From the NCBI RefSeq assembly GCF_004118935.1, contig NZ_CP035375.1, positions 1-64,000 of the forward strand: DNA of 64,000 nucleotides. The letters run 5' to 3'. The notes beneath the pieces were generated by a model. It did no database searches, was not told the DNA's origin, and saw only the letters and a list, made by a program, of their open reading frames with translations. This DNA is from Salinibacterium sp. UTAS2018. Lineage in GTDB: Bacteria > Actinomycetota > Actinomycetes > Actinomycetales > Microbacteriaceae. Positions 43,402 to 52,789 of the stretch are shown one piece after another; the stretch's first letter is position 1; the number at the start of each line of letters is the position of its first letter. The translations under genes were made by a program, and so were the position numbers.

Positions 43402-44123
43402 AGCGCTGCCTCGGGAAGACTCGTGGCGAGGATCCGGCGCACATCGATGGATTGAAGAACGCCATCATCGAGCCGGTAGTGTCTGCGCGCGAGTGCGGCA
43501 ACAGTGGGATCGTGCGTAATCGTAATGAGCGCAGCGCCTGATTGTTCTGCCACGTCATCGAGTAGCGCCATGACTGTCTTTCCTGTTTCCACATCGAGAG
43601 CTCCCGTGGGCTCGTCAGCGAGAATCAGGCGCGGGCTGCGTACCAGAGCACGCGCGATAGCAACGCGCTGCTGCTCGCCGCCAGACAGCTTGTCGGGCAT
43701 GGAGGACATCCGGTCTCCCAAGCCGACACGTTCGAGCATGTCGCTCGCGAGTGCCCGGCGTCGCCAGAATTGGCTACCGGACGCATAGAGCAGTGGAGTC
43801 ATTACGTTTTCGAGAGCGGTTCGCCCCGCGAGCAGATTGAACTGCTGAAAGATGAACCCCACATCCCGGCCCCGTTTACGGTCCCTTTTACTTCCCGAAA
43901 GCTTTTCCAGCGGTTCGCCATCGAACGCGATACTGCCGGTCGAGGGGTTGTCAATGAGTCCCAGTAAATTGAGGAGCGTGGACTTTCCGGACCCCGACCG
44001 TCCGACGATGCTGAGGTGGTCGCCGACTTCGACATCAAGGTCGATTCCCTTGAGGATGTCCAGCCGTGAAAAATCCGGGAGTTCAACAGAACGCGTGACC
44101 CCCTGCAGGGAGAGTAGGGGCAT
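43398..44123 (-). CDS. MacB-type ABC transporter ATPase
   Basis: A 241-residue LolD/MacB-like ATPase with Walker [10 protein letters not shown] (about residues 36-44), Q-loop FQQFNLL, signature LSGGEQQR (about 144-151) and Walker [10 protein letters not shown]. The ATG at 44123 overlaps the adaptor stop (TAATG) and was chosen over a GTG 9 nt upstream. It pairs with the permease that follows. Confidence 0.92.
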   Translation of the reverse strand: MPLLSLQGVTRSVELPDFSRLDILKGIDLDVEVGDHLSIVGRSGSGKSTLLNLLGLIDNPSTGSIAFDGEPLEKLSGSKRDRKRGRDVGFIFQQFNLLAGRTALENVMTPLLYASGSQFWRRRALASDMLERVGLGDRMSSMPDKLSGGEQQRVAIARALVRSPRLILADEPTGALDVETGKTVMALLDDVAEQSGAALITITHDPTVAALARRHYRLDDGVLQSIDVRRILATSLPEAAL

Positions 44124-45085
44124 TAGAAGCACACCACTTCATCGTTCTCCTGATAGCAGTTATCGGGAAGGACTTCCGGAGCCTCGGCCCCGGGAACGAA
44201 CTGCAGAATCGTATCGCCCTCGTCGAGGCCTGAGACGACTTCAACGTTGATGCCGTCGTTCAGGCCCAGTGTTACTTCGCGAAGTTCAGAAGTTCCATCG
44301 GGCAGCACGATATACACGTTGCCAGAGAGTGCGGTTCCCTCGACAGCCGTTATCGGCACAATGAGCACGTCCTCAGCAACACCGCCCGCGATCGTGATCT
44401 CGGCGGTAAGACCCGGGAACACGACCACGTCCTTCGGCACCGTACACGAGACGCTGGGGCCGGATGTCGCTTCCGCCGCAGAATCGCTTTCTTCAGCGAA
44501 AGAGATGGCAAGCTTCGTGCAGGTAAAGGGCGCCGGGCCGCCGTTGATAGCGACGCTCGCGTCTTTCGGGCGGTCAATGAGGCGGTAGAGCTGTTCTGAA
44601 GGCACCGTTCCACTAACGATGTAGGTGGGCGGCGCAACGCCGCCTACAGGCGATCCCACTTGGAATGATGAACCGACAAGGGCCGTGAAGTCAGTGAGCT
44701 TTCCCGTTGCCGGCGCCTCAACGATCTTCCACTGAGTACCCGCCGTACCGTCAGAGTTCATAACGTCAGCGCGAAGTTTGAGAATCTCCTCGCCCTTCTT
44801 GACGGACTGTCCCGACGACACCGCGACTTCTCGAACTTCACCGGACAGCGTTGCGGGAATCGGAACGGTCGCCGCTGGGGCAATGCTGCCGCTGAGCGAG
44901 ACATCGTTGCGGATCGTGCCCGTGACCACCTCGTAGTGCGGTTCCTCGATCGCCACCGTCGGAAACTCGAGATCGTCGGCTTTCAGCGCATCGCCAAAGA
45001 AGGCGAATTTAACCAATGCTGCAGCGATAACGCTAAAAATAACCATCCAGATAATGGGGAAAACCCATCTGCGCGCAACACCCAT
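44123..45085 (-). CDS. HlyD/MacA-type membrane fusion protein
   Basis: A 320-residue periplasmic-adaptor-like protein anchored by one N-terminal membrane segment (about residues 8-27). It has a biotinyl-lipoyl-like hairpin region (about 60-100, EVREVAVSSGQSVKKGEEILKLRADV) and beta-barrel domains, ending in CYQENDEVVCF with two cysteines. The ATG at 45085 has GGAG 5 nt upstream; a GTG at 45136 is weaker. In a single-membrane organism it would act outside the cell with the permease. Confidence 0.85.
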   Translation of the reverse strand: MGVARRWVFPIIWMVIFSVIAAALVKFAFFGDALKADDLEFPTVAIEEPHYEVVTGTIRNDVSLSGSIAPAATVPIPATLSGEVREVAVSSGQSVKKGEEILKLRADVMNSDGTAGTQWKIVEAPATGKLTDFTALVGSSFQVGSPVGGVAPPTYIVSGTVPSEQLYRLIDRPKDASVAINGGPAPFTCTKLAISFAEESDSAAEATSGPSVSCTVPKDVVVFPGLTAEITIAGGVAEDVLIVPITAVEGTALSGNVYIVLPDGTSELREVTLGLNDGINVEVVSGLDEGDTILQFVPGAEAPEVLPDNCYQENDEVVCF

Positions 45086-45231
45086 GGAGTCTCCGAATCC
45101 GATTGTTCCCGACCCGCACAGCCGAGCAATCTTCACATCACATCACCAAAGTGGGAGAAAAACAAGCGTGACGCGGCCTCTGTTCTCCCCCACTGTGTCG
45201 CGCTGACCCCCGCTAGTTCCGGGCGCACAAC

Positions 45232-45263
45232 AATGGCGCGGAAGCCACAGCCTCCGCGCCATT
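45232..45263 (-). terminator. rnj terminator hairpin
   Basis: A perfect 11-bp stem (AATGGCGCGGA with TCCGCGCCATT) and a 10-nt loop, 11 bp past the rnj stop. The minus-strand tail reads GTTGTGC. Confidence 0.75.
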
Positions 45264-45273
45264 ACTGAAGGGG

Positions 45274-46950
45274 TTAAACCTCGATGACGACCGGAACGAT
45301 CATGGGACGACGGCGGTGCTGCGTGTTGACCCAGCGGCCGACCGTGCGACGAACGACCTGCGCGAACGCGTGAGTGTCGCGCGTTCCGTTAGCTGCGGCA
45401 TCCGTGAGCGCTTTGACAACCTGCGGCAGCACCGCATCGAACACTTTCTCGTCTTCAGCGAAACCGCGAGACTGAATCTCGGGTCCGACGATGACCTTGC
45501 CCGTCTGCGCATCGACGGCCACGAAGATGGAAATGAATCCCTCTTCGGCGAGGACGCGACGGTCTTTGAGGTCAGCATCCGTGATCTCACCGACGCTGGA
45601 GCCATCGACGTAGACGAGTCCGACATCGAGTTGGCCCACGACGGCAGCGTGACCGTCCTTGAGGTCGATCACGGTGCCGTCTTCGGCAATGATCGTGTTT
45701 TCGGCTGGCACGCCGGACTGGATAGCGAGGTTCGCGTTCGCTACCAAGTGGCGGTACTCGCCGTGAACCGGCAGAACGTTCTTGGGGCGCAGGATGTTGT
45801 AGCAGTAAAGCAACTCCCCCGCGGCAGCGTGACCGGAGACGTGCACCTTGGCGTTGGCCTTGTGCACGACATTGGCGCCCAGCTTCGTGAGGCCGTTGAT
45901 GACGCGGTACACCGCGTTCTCGTTACCCGGGATGAGGCTCGACGCGAGAATGACGGTGTCACCCTGGCCAACCTCAATCTGGTGTTCCATATTCGCCATC
46001 CGCGCAAGCACAGCCATCGGCTCACCTTGGCTACCCGTGGACATGTAGACGAGCTGGTTGTCGGGGTAGTTGACGGCCTTCTTGGCGTCCAACAGCACTC
46101 CGTCGGGCACCTTGAGGAACCCGAGGTCGGCCGCGATACCCATGTTGCGCACCATCGAACGCCCCATAAGAACAACCTTGCGGTTGTTGGCGATCGCGGC
46201 ATCCAGAACCTGCTGCACACGGTGGACGTGGCTGGAGAAACTGGCGACGATAACGCGGCGCGGAGCCTTGGCGATAACGGCTTCGAGAACCGGGCCGATG
46301 TCGCGCTCATTCGGCGTGAAGCCGGGAACGTCAGCGTTGGTCGAGTCAGAGAGGAACAGGTCGATGCCCGCTTCACCGAGACGGGCGAATGCACGCAAGT
46401 CGGTGATGCGGTTGTCGAGCGGCAGTTGATCCATCTTGAAGTCACCGGTGTGCAGCACGGTGCCGGCAACAGTGGTGATGGCGACGGCAAGCGCATCCGG
46501 AATCGAATGGTTAACCGCGACGAACTCGAGATCGAACGGCCCCATCTTCTCTTTTTGACCCTCAGCAACGTTGAGGGTGTACGGCTTGATGCGGTGCTCT
46601 TTGAGCTTGGCCTCGATGAGAGCGAGCGTGAGCGTGGAGCCGATCAGCGGGATGTCTTGGCGCAAGCGCAAGAGATACGGAACAGCGCCGATGTGGTCTT
46701 CATGGCCGTGAGTGAGCACGATGCCGAGAACGTCGTCAACACGGTCCCGAATCGAACTGAAGTCGGGCAGGATGAGGTCGACACCGGGCTGGTGTTCCTC
46801 GGGGAACAACACACCGCAGTCCACGATGAGGATCTTGCCGTCAATCTCGAACGTGGTCATATTGCGACCAATTTCGCCGAGACCACCAATCGGGGTCACA
46901 CGAAGCGTGCCCTTCTCGAGTGCGGGCGGGTCATAAACAGAAACGGGCAT
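45274..46950 (-). CDS. rnj: Ribonuclease J
   Basis: A 5' exo- and endoribonuclease for mRNA decay and rRNA maturation. The 558-residue beta-CASP metallo-beta-lactamase enzyme has the zinc motif HGHEDHIGA (about residues 78-86), HTGDFKMD and the C-terminal RNase J domain. AAGGT precedes the ATG by 5 nt. It follows dapA on the same strand, the common actinobacterial order. Confidence 0.97.
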   Translation of the reverse strand: MPVSVYDPPALEKGTLRVTPIGGLGEIGRNMTTFEIDGKILIVDCGVLFPEEHQPGVDLILPDFSSIRDRVDDVLGIVLTHGHEDHIGAVPYLLRLRQDIPLIGSTLTLALIEAKLKEHRIKPYTLNVAEGQKEKMGPFDLEFVAVNHSIPDALAVAITTVAGTVLHTGDFKMDQLPLDNRITDLRAFARLGEAGIDLFLSDSTNADVPGFTPNERDIGPVLEAVIAKAPRRVIVASFSSHVHRVQQVLDAAIANNRKVVLMGRSMVRNMGIAADLGFLKVPDGVLLDAKKAVNYPDNQLVYMSTGSQGEPMAVLARMANMEHQIEVGQGDTVILASSLIPGNENAVYRVINGLTKLGANVVHKANAKVHVSGHAAAGELLYCYNILRPKNVLPVHGEYRHLVANANLAIQSGVPAENTIIAEDGTVIDLKDGHAAVVGQLDVGLVYVDGSSVGEITDADLKDRRVLAEEGFISIFVAVDAQTGKVIVGPEIQSRGFAEDEKVFDAVLPQVVKALTDAAANGTRDTHAFAQVVRRTVGRWVNTQHRRRPMIVPVVIEV

Positions 46951-47043
46951 TCAGTACCTTGCAGTTAGTGGTGTGGGGCCGTCAGCCCCCGTGCTAAAAA
47001 TGTGGGCCTAGCCCAGGGCAGAGCCTACTCCTCGCGGAGAAAG

Positions 47044-48018
47044 CTAGCGCGTTGCTCCCGCGATTTTCGGGAGAGCTCCGCCAGCGGCCGCGTTGCGGTC
47101 AGGGCGGAAGTTGGTGAGGTCAAGCCCCTTGATCTCGCCCACCAACGCCAACTCATCCTCGATCATCGCGGCTTCGGCATCTTCAGGCCCGACGAGCGGC
47201 AAGCGAACCCGTGGGCTCGAAATGCGGCCCAAGCCATGAAGAATGTACTTGGCCGCGACGGTGCCGGGTACGTGCGTCATTGCCGCACGTACGAGAGGTT
47301 CCAAAGCTTGGTGCGCCGCAGTAGCGGTGGCTAGGTCGCCCGCGTTTACGGCATCGACCATCACGCGGTACGGGGCCGGGGCGATGTTCGCCGTGACACC
47401 GATGAGGCCAGAAGCACCGATAGACATGTGCGGAAGAGCGTTCGAGTCGTCGCCTGAGAAGTACAAGAGGTCTGTCTGGTTGAGCACACGGCTGACCTCG
47501 CTGAAGTCGCCCTTCGCATCTTTGACCGCGAGAATATTCGGGTGTTTCGCCGCCCGCAGAATCGTTTCGAAGGTGATCGGGATGCCGGTGCGGCCGGGAA
47601 TGTCGTACATGATGACCGGCAGGTCGGTCGCATCCGCGATCATGCGGAAATGGGTGAGCACTCCGGCCTGGGTCGGCTTGTTGTAGTACGGAGTAACGAT
47701 CATGACACCGTCGGCGCCGGCCTTCTCGCTGGCTTTGTAGAGTTCGATGGCGTGAGCAGTCTCGTTTGAGCCCCCGCCGGTAATGACCTTGGCGCGCCCG
47801 CCGGAGACCGACTTAGCGACCTCCACAAGCTTGATCTTCTCGGGGTCAGTGAGGGTGCTCGTCTCCCCCGTGGTGCCGGTGACGACGATGCCGTCTGCGC
47901 CGGAACTGATCACATCGTCAATGTGCTTCTCTACATCAGGCCAACTGACTTCACCGTCTGCGGTGAAGGGCGTGATGAGCGCAACAAGGACTTGGCCGAA
48001 GGGATTCTCAATAGTCAC
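47044..48018 (-). CDS. dapA: 4-hydroxy-tetrahydrodipicolinate synthase
   Basis: Condenses pyruvate with aspartate semialdehyde, the first dedicated lysine/DAP step. The 324-residue barrel has GTTGETSTL, the tyrosine in PYYNKPTQ and the Schiff-base lysine in ILAVKDAKGD (about residue 168). The GTG start lies 6 nt after TAGCCT, indicating a leaderless transcript. It starts 9 bp after folA. Confidence 0.97.
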   Translation of the reverse strand: MTIENPFGQVLVALITPFTADGEVSWPDVEKHIDDVISSGADGIVVTGTTGETSTLTDPEKIKLVEVAKSVSGGRAKVITGGGSNETAHAIELYKASEKAGADGVMIVTPYYNKPTQAGVLTHFRMIADATDLPVIMYDIPGRTGIPITFETILRAAKHPNILAVKDAKGDFSEVSRVLNQTDLLYFSGDDSNALPHMSIGASGLIGVTANIAPAPYRVMVDAVNAGDLATATAAHQALEPLVRAAMTHVPGTVAAKYILHGLGRISSPRVRLPLVGPEDAEAAMIEDELALVGEIKGLDLTNFRPDRNAAAGGALPKIAGATR

Positions 48019-48024
48019 CCCTCT

Positions 48025-48030
48025 AGGCTA
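48025..48030 (-). promoter_or_regulatory. -10 box, leaderless promoter of dapA
   Basis: TAGCCT on the minus strand lies 6 nt before the GTG at 48018. It overlaps the end of folA, so dapA can be expressed apart from thyA-folA. Confidence 0.5.
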
Positions 48031-48630
48031 CCGCTGCTGAGCCTGCTGATTCTCGTAACGCAGGAATCGATAGCGAAGATTAGTGGCGGAAGTGTGCCAG
48101 CCGTCGCTCGGATCGCTCGCGACGAGCATCCACTCGTCTCCGCGTTCGGGCGCCAGAGTATCGCCCTCGAATGTTTCATGAATCTCTGTGACTTCGAGGC
48201 GATCTGCACTCTTGAGCACCGACGCAAAGATCTCAGCGCCACCGATAACCCAGACAGTTTCAGCGACATCTTTCTGCGCGCGATCGGCAGCGACCCGATC
48301 GCTGGAAGCAGCGGATGCCGCCGCCAGCTCAAGAGCAGATGTCACGGTGTGAGCGACTTCAGCCCCTGGCGCGTTCCACTCTTCTTGGCGCGTGATGACG
48401 ATATTGCGGCGTCCGGGTAGCGGACGAAAGCGGGGATTCAAGGAATCCCACGTTTTGCGCCCCATCATCACCGGGCTGCCGAGCGTGAGTTCCTTGAAAT
48501 GCGCGAGATCTTCGGGAAGATGCCACGGCATCGAACCGTTATGGCCGATGATGCCGCCAGCGGACTGTGCCCAAATGAGCGCAACCGAGACGGGGGCAAC
48601 TGTCTCGCTCACCGGGAAACTCTCGCTCAC
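48028..48630 (-). CDS. folA: Dihydrofolate reductase
   Basis: Reduces dihydrofolate with NADPH, regenerating the cofactor oxidised by ThyA. The 200-residue enzyme has [24 protein letters not shown] (about residues 19-42), [11 protein letters not shown] and the NADPH motif WVIGGAEIF (about 131-139). It overlaps thyA by 4 bp (ATGA), so the two are coupled. Length is somewhat above the common 160-170 residues because of an alanine-rich insertion near 105-120. Confidence 0.96.
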   Translation of the reverse strand: MSESFPVSETVAPVSVALIWAQSAGGIIGHNGSMPWHLPEDLAHFKELTLGSPVMMGRKTWDSLNPRFRPLPGRRNIVITRQEEWNAPGAEVAHTVTSALELAAASAASSDRVAADRAQKDVAETVWVIGGAEIFASVLKSADRLEVTEIHETFEGDTLAPERGDEWMLVASDPSDGWHTSATNLRYRFLRYENQQAQQR

Positions 48631-49436
48631 ACCGCGACCGGCGCTTTGATGGCGGGATGGTGCTCATAGCCCACGATCTCGAAATCGTCGTAGACGTAGT
48701 CGAAAATGTTCGCGCGCTCGCTGGTGATCTTCAGCTGTGGTGCGGCGTAGGGCTTCCGAGCCAATTGCTCGGTCACTTGTTCGACGTGATTGTCGTAGAT
48801 GTGACAATCGCCGCCGGTCCAGACGAAGTCTCCCACTTCAAGCCCTGTCTGCTCGGCCACCATGTAGGTGAGCAGCGCGTAACTCGCGATATTAAAGGGA
48901 ACACCCAAGAAAAGGTCGGCGCTGCGCTGGTAGAGCTGGCACGACAGCTTGCCGTCGGCGACATAAAACTGGAAGAACGCGTGGCAGGGCGCCAACGCCA
49001 TGCTGGGGATGTCAGCGGGGTTCCACGCCGAAACGATCAGGCGTCGAGAATCGGGGTTCGTCTTGATCTGCTCGATGACCTCAGAGATTTGATCGATCTG
49101 TTCGCCGGAGGGGGTGGGCCAAGAACGCCACTGCACGCCATAGACGGGGCCGAGTTCGCCAGCGGCATCCGCCCATTCGTTCCAGATAGAGACGCCGTTA
49201 TCGCGCAACCATGACACGTTGCTCTCGCCGCGCAAGAACCACAAGAGCTCATAGGCAATCGACTTGAAATGAACGCGCTTGGTCGTGATGAGCGGAAAGC
49301 CCTCCGCCAGATTGAACCGCAACTGGCGCCCGAACACGCTGCGCGTGCCAGTGCCGGTGCGATCTCCTTTAGCGACGCCGTTGGTGAGCGTATCGCGCAG
49401 CAAGTCTTCGTAGGGTGTTGCGATCGTGGTTGCCAT
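48627..49436 (-). CDS. thyA: Thymidylate synthase
   Basis: Methylates dUMP to dTMP. The 269-residue enzyme has the arginine motif [11 protein letters not shown] near residue 27, the catalytic cysteine in [13 protein letters not shown] and the dUMP-binding [16 protein letters not shown]. The ATG at 49436 begins the family sequence; it stands 7 nt after TACTAT with no Shine-Dalgarno. The folate-dependent (ThyA) rather than flavin-dependent (ThyX) enzyme is used here. Confidence 0.97.
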   Translation of the reverse strand: MATTIATPYEDLLRDTLTNGVAKGDRTGTGTRSVFGRQLRFNLAEGFPLITTKRVHFKSIAYELLWFLRGESNVSWLRDNGVSIWNEWADAAGELGPVYGVQWRSWPTPSGEQIDQISEVIEQIKTNPDSRRLIVSAWNPADIPSMALAPCHAFFQFYVADGKLSCQLYQRSADLFLGVPFNIASYALLTYMVAEQTGLEVGDFVWTGGDCHIYDNHVEQVTEQLARKPYAAPQLKITSERANIFDYVYDDFEIVGYEHHPAIKAPVAV

Positions 49437-49443
49437 CGCATCA

Positions 49444-49449
49444 ATAGTA
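49444..49449 (-). promoter_or_regulatory. -10 box, near-leaderless promoter of thyA
   Basis: TACTAT on the minus strand lies 7 nt before the ATG at 49436. Confidence 0.45.
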
Positions 49450-49522
49450 CGTACTTCACACGGCTTTCTCACCCCTGCCGCGCAGCCAACGCCTAGGGTT
49501 GGAAACGACGAAAGGAACGGCA

Positions 49523-49948
49523 ATGCCTGTAACGAGCGAAGCAACAACACTCTGGTTCGGAGACCTGTTCAGCGGCAAAGGAACGACGTCTCTCGATTCC
49601 TCTGACGCTGCAGAATTCCCCGTGACGTGGGCCGCACGATCCGAAGGTCAAGAAGGAACGACCAATCCCGAGGAACTGCTCGGGGCCGCGCACGCGTCGT
49701 GCTTCGCGATGGCGTTCTCTAACGGACTCGCGGAAAACGGCACTCCCCCAGAGAGCCTTCAAGTGACTGCGGCAGTCACCTTTGATCCGGCCGAAGGCAT
49801 TACGGGAAGCCACTTGCTCGTGAGCGCCACGGTGGCGAATCTCAGCGACGAAGACTTCCAGCGCTTGGCAAACGAAGCGAAAGAAGGGTGCCCCGTCTCG
49901 CGCGCCCTCTCTGGCATCCCCATCACCCTCGAAGCGAGCCTGGCGTAA
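49523..49948 (+). CDS. OsmC family peroxiredoxin
   Basis: A thiol peroxidase acting on organic hydroperoxides. The 141-residue protein has the two redox cysteines in HASCFAMAF (about residue 60) and [10 protein letters not shown] (about 125). An AAAGGAA Shine-Dalgarno supports the ATG at 49523. It is followed after 2 bp by an epimerase gene. Confidence 0.92.
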   Translation: MPVTSEATTLWFGDLFSGKGTTSLDSSDAAEFPVTWAARSEGQEGTTNPEELLGAAHASCFAMAFSNGLAENGTPPESLQVTAAVTFDPAEGITGSHLLVSATVANLSDEDFQRLANEAKEGCPVSRALSGIPITLEASLA

Positions 49949-49950
49949 GC

Positions 49951-50862
49951 ATGAGCGAACCGACTTCTGTTCCTGATGTCTCCCGCGTCCTTGTTGCGGG
50001 TGCTTCTGGCTACATCGGCACCGAACTCGTGTCGCAGTTGGAAGCCGCCGGCTTCGAAGTACTGCGTCTCGTGCGCCGTGAACCGGAGGGTGCGGACGAA
50101 TTCCGCTGGGATCCCAGCGCTGGCACAATCGACGATCGCGCCATCGAGCGAGCGGATGCCGTCATCAACCTTGCGGGAGCGTCCACAGGAAAGATCCCGT
50201 GGACTCCCGGCTACAAGCGCGAGATCCTCCGTTCGCGCGTCGATGGAACCCGCCTGCTCGCCGAAGCGATTCGCCGCGCCAGTGCGCCGCCGTCGGTGTT
50301 TTTGAGCGGTTCAGCCGTGGGCTTTTTCGGTAGCCGGCCTGGTGAAGTACTCACCGATGAGTCGAGCAAGGGCACTGGATTCTTGAGCGACGTTGTCTAC
50401 GCGTGGGAGCAAGCAGCTCGTCTCACGCCGCCGACAACTCGACTCGTCATGTTTCGTACCGGAATCGTCGTAGGAAAGGGCGGAGCCTTCACCCCGCTCA
50501 ATCTGTTGACCCGCTACGGCGTAGGCAGTCGGCTCGGAAGCGGGGCGCAGTACTGGCCCTGGATCAGCTTGCATGACGAGGCCGCCGCGATCGTGCACCT
50601 TCTCGGTAGCGAATTTTCTGGAGTCGTATCTCTCGTGGGCCCAACACCCGCTACCGCCGAAACCGTCACCCGAACGCTAGCGCGCGAGATGAACAAACCG
50701 CACTGGTTCGCCGTGCCGAGTTTCGCATTTCGGATGCTGGGCGACGCTGGCAAGGACCTTATTTTGGTCGACGAGAATGTTCAATCTCCGACTCTGGCGA
50801 GCACCGGGTTCACGTTCACTCACACCACCATCGAGCAGGCAATCGACGCATTTGTCGACTAG
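49951..50862 (+). CDS. TIGR01777 family NAD-dependent epimerase
   Basis: A 303-residue short-chain dehydrogenase-like protein. The Rossmann motif is GASGYIGTELVSQL (about residues 18-31), followed by DAVINLAGAS and FLSGSAVGFFG, and a DUF1731 C-terminal domain (about 250-300). E. coli YfcH is a relative; the substrate is unknown. The stop codon falls in the first unit of a heptamer repeat. Confidence 0.9.
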   Translation: MSEPTSVPDVSRVLVAGASGYIGTELVSQLEAAGFEVLRLVRREPEGADEFRWDPSAGTIDDRAIERADAVINLAGASTGKIPWTPGYKREILRSRVDGTRLLAEAIRRASAPPSVFLSGSAVGFFGSRPGEVLTDESSKGTGFLSDVVYAWEQAARLTPPTTRLVMFRTGIVVGKGGAFTPLNLLTRYGVGSRLGSGAQYWPWISLHDEAAAIVHLLGSEFSGVVSLVGPTPATAETVTRTLAREMNKPHWFAVPSFAFRMLGDAGKDLILVDENVQSPTLASTGFTFTHTTIEQAIDAFVD

Positions 50863-50906
50863 TGACTAGTCACTAGTCACTAGTCACTAGTCACTAGTCA
50901 CTAGTC
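50858..50906. repeat. Seven-copy ACTAGTC tandem repeat
   Basis: Seven direct copies of a 7-bp unit, the first ending in G rather than C. Each contains the palindrome ACTAGT. The epimerase stop (TAG, 50860-50862) is in unit 1. CTAG is generally scarce in bacterial DNA, so 7 in 49 bp is striking. The array lies between convergent genes. Confidence 0.9.
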
Positions 50907-50947
50907 GAGCCGGGGCCGGGGTCGGGGAAACCGGCCGGCGTCATGGG

Positions 50948-51397
50948 CTAGCGCGGGGTTTTACCGCGCGACAGCGCAATAGCGCGACGAGTAGCCCAGC
51001 GCGCTCGCCCCCGGTCTCCGGCGGCGTCATACGCGATGCCTAGGCGCAGCCACGTACGCCAGGAACTGGGTTCAGCCTCTGTCTCCGTGCGGTACCGATC
51101 GAAAGCGCGATCCGCCGCAGCGGGGTCCGGGCGACCGCTCGGGAGCAACTCCACAACCTCATCCGGCAAGGCTCCCTCGGCGGTGAGCGTCGCGAGAAGA
51201 CGTTCAGCGCGAACAATAAAGAACATTTCAGCCGCGAGCGCCCAGAATCCGATGAGGGGCAGCACCAACAATGCCCAGCCCATCGCGTTCACTACGGGCT
51301 CGGCTGCTCGAATCAGGATCGTCGCATAGTTGATGACGAAGATCAGGTAGATCGTGAGCAGCGCCACCATGACGAGGGCCGCGATTCGGGTCTTCAC
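50948..51397 (-). CDS. Small membrane protein with TPR-like tail
   Basis: A 149-residue protein with two N-terminal membrane segments (about residues 7-27 and 40-62) and a helical C-terminal half that reads like one tetratricopeptide repeat (WLRLGIAYDAAGDRGRARWATRRAI). The function is unknown. Its start overlaps the dapB stop by 4 bp. Confidence 0.7.
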   Translation of the reverse strand: MKTRIAALVMVALLTIYLIFVINYATILIRAAEPVVNAMGWALLVLPLIGFWALAAEMFFIVRAERLLATLTAEGALPDEVVELLPSGRPDPAAADRAFDRYRTETEAEPSSWRTWLRLGIAYDAAGDRGRARWATRRAIALSRGKTPR

Positions 51398-52146
51398 TCG
51401 AAGGCCGATCCTGCCGGGGAAAGATCGATGAGCTGGTCGAGACCAACGGTGACCCCCTGAGCAGTGGGCACAGCGCGCAGGCCGAGCAGGATGCCCGCTT
51501 CGTACGAGTCTTGCGACATTGTGCGGTGATCGACCGTGAGCACTTCTCCCGGGCCACCGAAAATAACCTGCTGATGGGCGATGACGCCCGTCATACGCAG
51601 GCTGTGCACGGGGATTCCGGCAACTTGTTCGCCGCGTGCGCGCTGGTCGACGTGCGGAGCAAGTGCGGGACCGCGTTCGCGGCGAGCGTCGGCCATAAGT
51701 TCCGCTGTACGGACGGCGGTTCCGGAGGGCGAGTCGACCTTGGCTGCGTGGTGACTCTCAATGATCTCGATCGAGTCGAAGTAGCGTGCCGCTGAGGCTG
51801 CGAACGACGTCGCGAGTGCTGAGCCAAGCGAGAAGTTGGGGATGATCACGACGCCGATTTCAGGGGTATCCGCGAGCAGCGAGCGTAAGCCTTGCACTCG
51901 ATCCTCACTCCAGCCTGAGGTACCGACGAGGACGCTCTTGCCATTACGCACGGCGAAGTCGACAACCGATGGCGAGACACTGGGCTCGGTGACATCCACC
52001 ACGATGTCGGCCACGAGCATGTCGCTGAGCTCTGAGCGCGAGTTGAGAGAGGCCACGAGCGAGAATTCAGCGGATGCCTCAACCACGCCGCTGATGTATG
52101 TGCCCATACGGCCGGTTGCGCCGACTACCGCTACTTTCATTGTCAT
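51394..52146 (-). CDS. dapB: 4-hydroxy-tetrahydrodipicolinate reductase
   Basis: The second dedicated lysine/DAP step, NAD(P)H dependent. The 250-residue protein has VAVVGATGRMGTYI at the N-terminus, the catalytic motif IIESHHAAKVDSPSGTA (about residues 126-142) and NFSLGSAL. The first ATG lies 6 nt after TAGATT and was chosen over a second ATG two codons later. Confidence 0.96.
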   Translation of the reverse strand: MTMKVAVVGATGRMGTYISGVVEASAEFSLVASLNSRSELSDMLVADIVVDVTEPSVSPSVVDFAVRNGKSVLVGTSGWSEDRVQGLRSLLADTPEIGVVIIPNFSLGSALATSFAASAARYFDSIEIIESHHAAKVDSPSGTAVRTAELMADARRERGPALAPHVDQRARGEQVAGIPVHSLRMTGVIAHQQVIFGGPGEVLTVDHRTMSQDSYEAGILLGLRAVPTAQGVTVGLDQLIDLSPAGSAFE

Positions 52147-52152
52147 GGTTCA

Positions 52153-52158
52153 AATCTA
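52153..52158 (-). promoter_or_regulatory. -10 box, leaderless promoter of dapB
   Basis: TAGATT on the minus strand lies 6 nt before the ATG at 52146. Confidence 0.5.
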
Positions 52159-52254
52159 CCAACGCTGAGTAGCCTCGCCGACTCCCCCCGGCTACTAGCG
52201 TTGAAGCGTGTGCCAGTGAGTGGGCAGCCGGCATGCGCTCCCCACGGCCGAGAG

Positions 52255-52260
52255 TACTGT
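52255..52260 (+). promoter_or_regulatory. -10 box, leaderless promoter of the acetyltransferase gene
   Basis: TACTGT lies 6 nt before the GTG at 52267 and decides that start. Confidence 0.45.
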
Positions 52261-52266
52261 GGTCGT

Positions 52267-52761
52267 GTGCCTCAGTTTCGTTCTCTCCCTGTCTCGGATG
52301 CTCTCGCTATCGAACTGCTCACCGAGTACTTCAGCTATCGCGCTGAGACCTTTCCGACGCCGTCGGGGTACGTCACGACGTTCCCTCGCGTCGAGCAGTT
52401 CACCGAACCGCACGGGGTTTTCGTCGTGATCGAGCCGGATGGCAGCGATGCCGACCATGGCACTGAACGCCGCGCTCTGGGCTGTGGCGGCATCCGCCAG
52501 TTGGAGCCCGGCCGCTTCGAGGTCAAGCATCTCTGGGTGCGGCCCGAGGGTCGCGGAGCAGGACTCGGGCGAGATCTACTGGGCGAACTAGAACGTCGTG
52601 CGCGTGCTTGGGGAGCGACCGAGCTCGTGCTCGACACCAACGAGAGCCTTGCCGCGGCTGGTGGGCTTTACCGCTCAAGCGGGTTCGAACCGTGCGCGCC
52701 GTACAACGACAATCCCAATGCGACGACCTGGTATCTCAAGACGCTCGTATCGATGAACTAG
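52267..52761 (+). CDS. GNAT family N-acetyltransferase
   Basis: A 164-residue acetyl-CoA-dependent acyltransferase. The acetyl-CoA pyrophosphate loop is VRPEGRGAGLGRDLL (about residues 92-106), after LWV, and the fold ends with LYRSSGFEPCAPY. The acceptor is unknown. The GTG start was selected because it follows a -10 by 6 nt and gives the standard GNAT length; the frame is open upstream to a TTG at 52201. Confidence 0.87.
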   Translation: MPQFRSLPVSDALAIELLTEYFSYRAETFPTPSGYVTTFPRVEQFTEPHGVFVVIEPDGSDADHGTERRALGCGGIRQLEPGRFEVKHLWVRPEGRGAGLGRDLLGELERRARAWGATELVLDTNESLAAAGGLYRSSGFEPCAPYNDNPNATTWYLKTLVSMN

Positions 52762-52789
52762 GCCTCACGTCATGTGAAGGACCAGGCGC

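Noticed and set aside
45316..46968. 550-codon open frame antisense to rnj
   Set aside because: Long antisense frames are common in GC-rich genes; the sequence is aspartate/valine/arginine-rich filler while rnj is intact.
50907..50947. G-quadruplex after the heptamer array
   Set aside because: Only three GGGG runs are present; the fourth tract is GG, so a stable quadruplex is doubtful.
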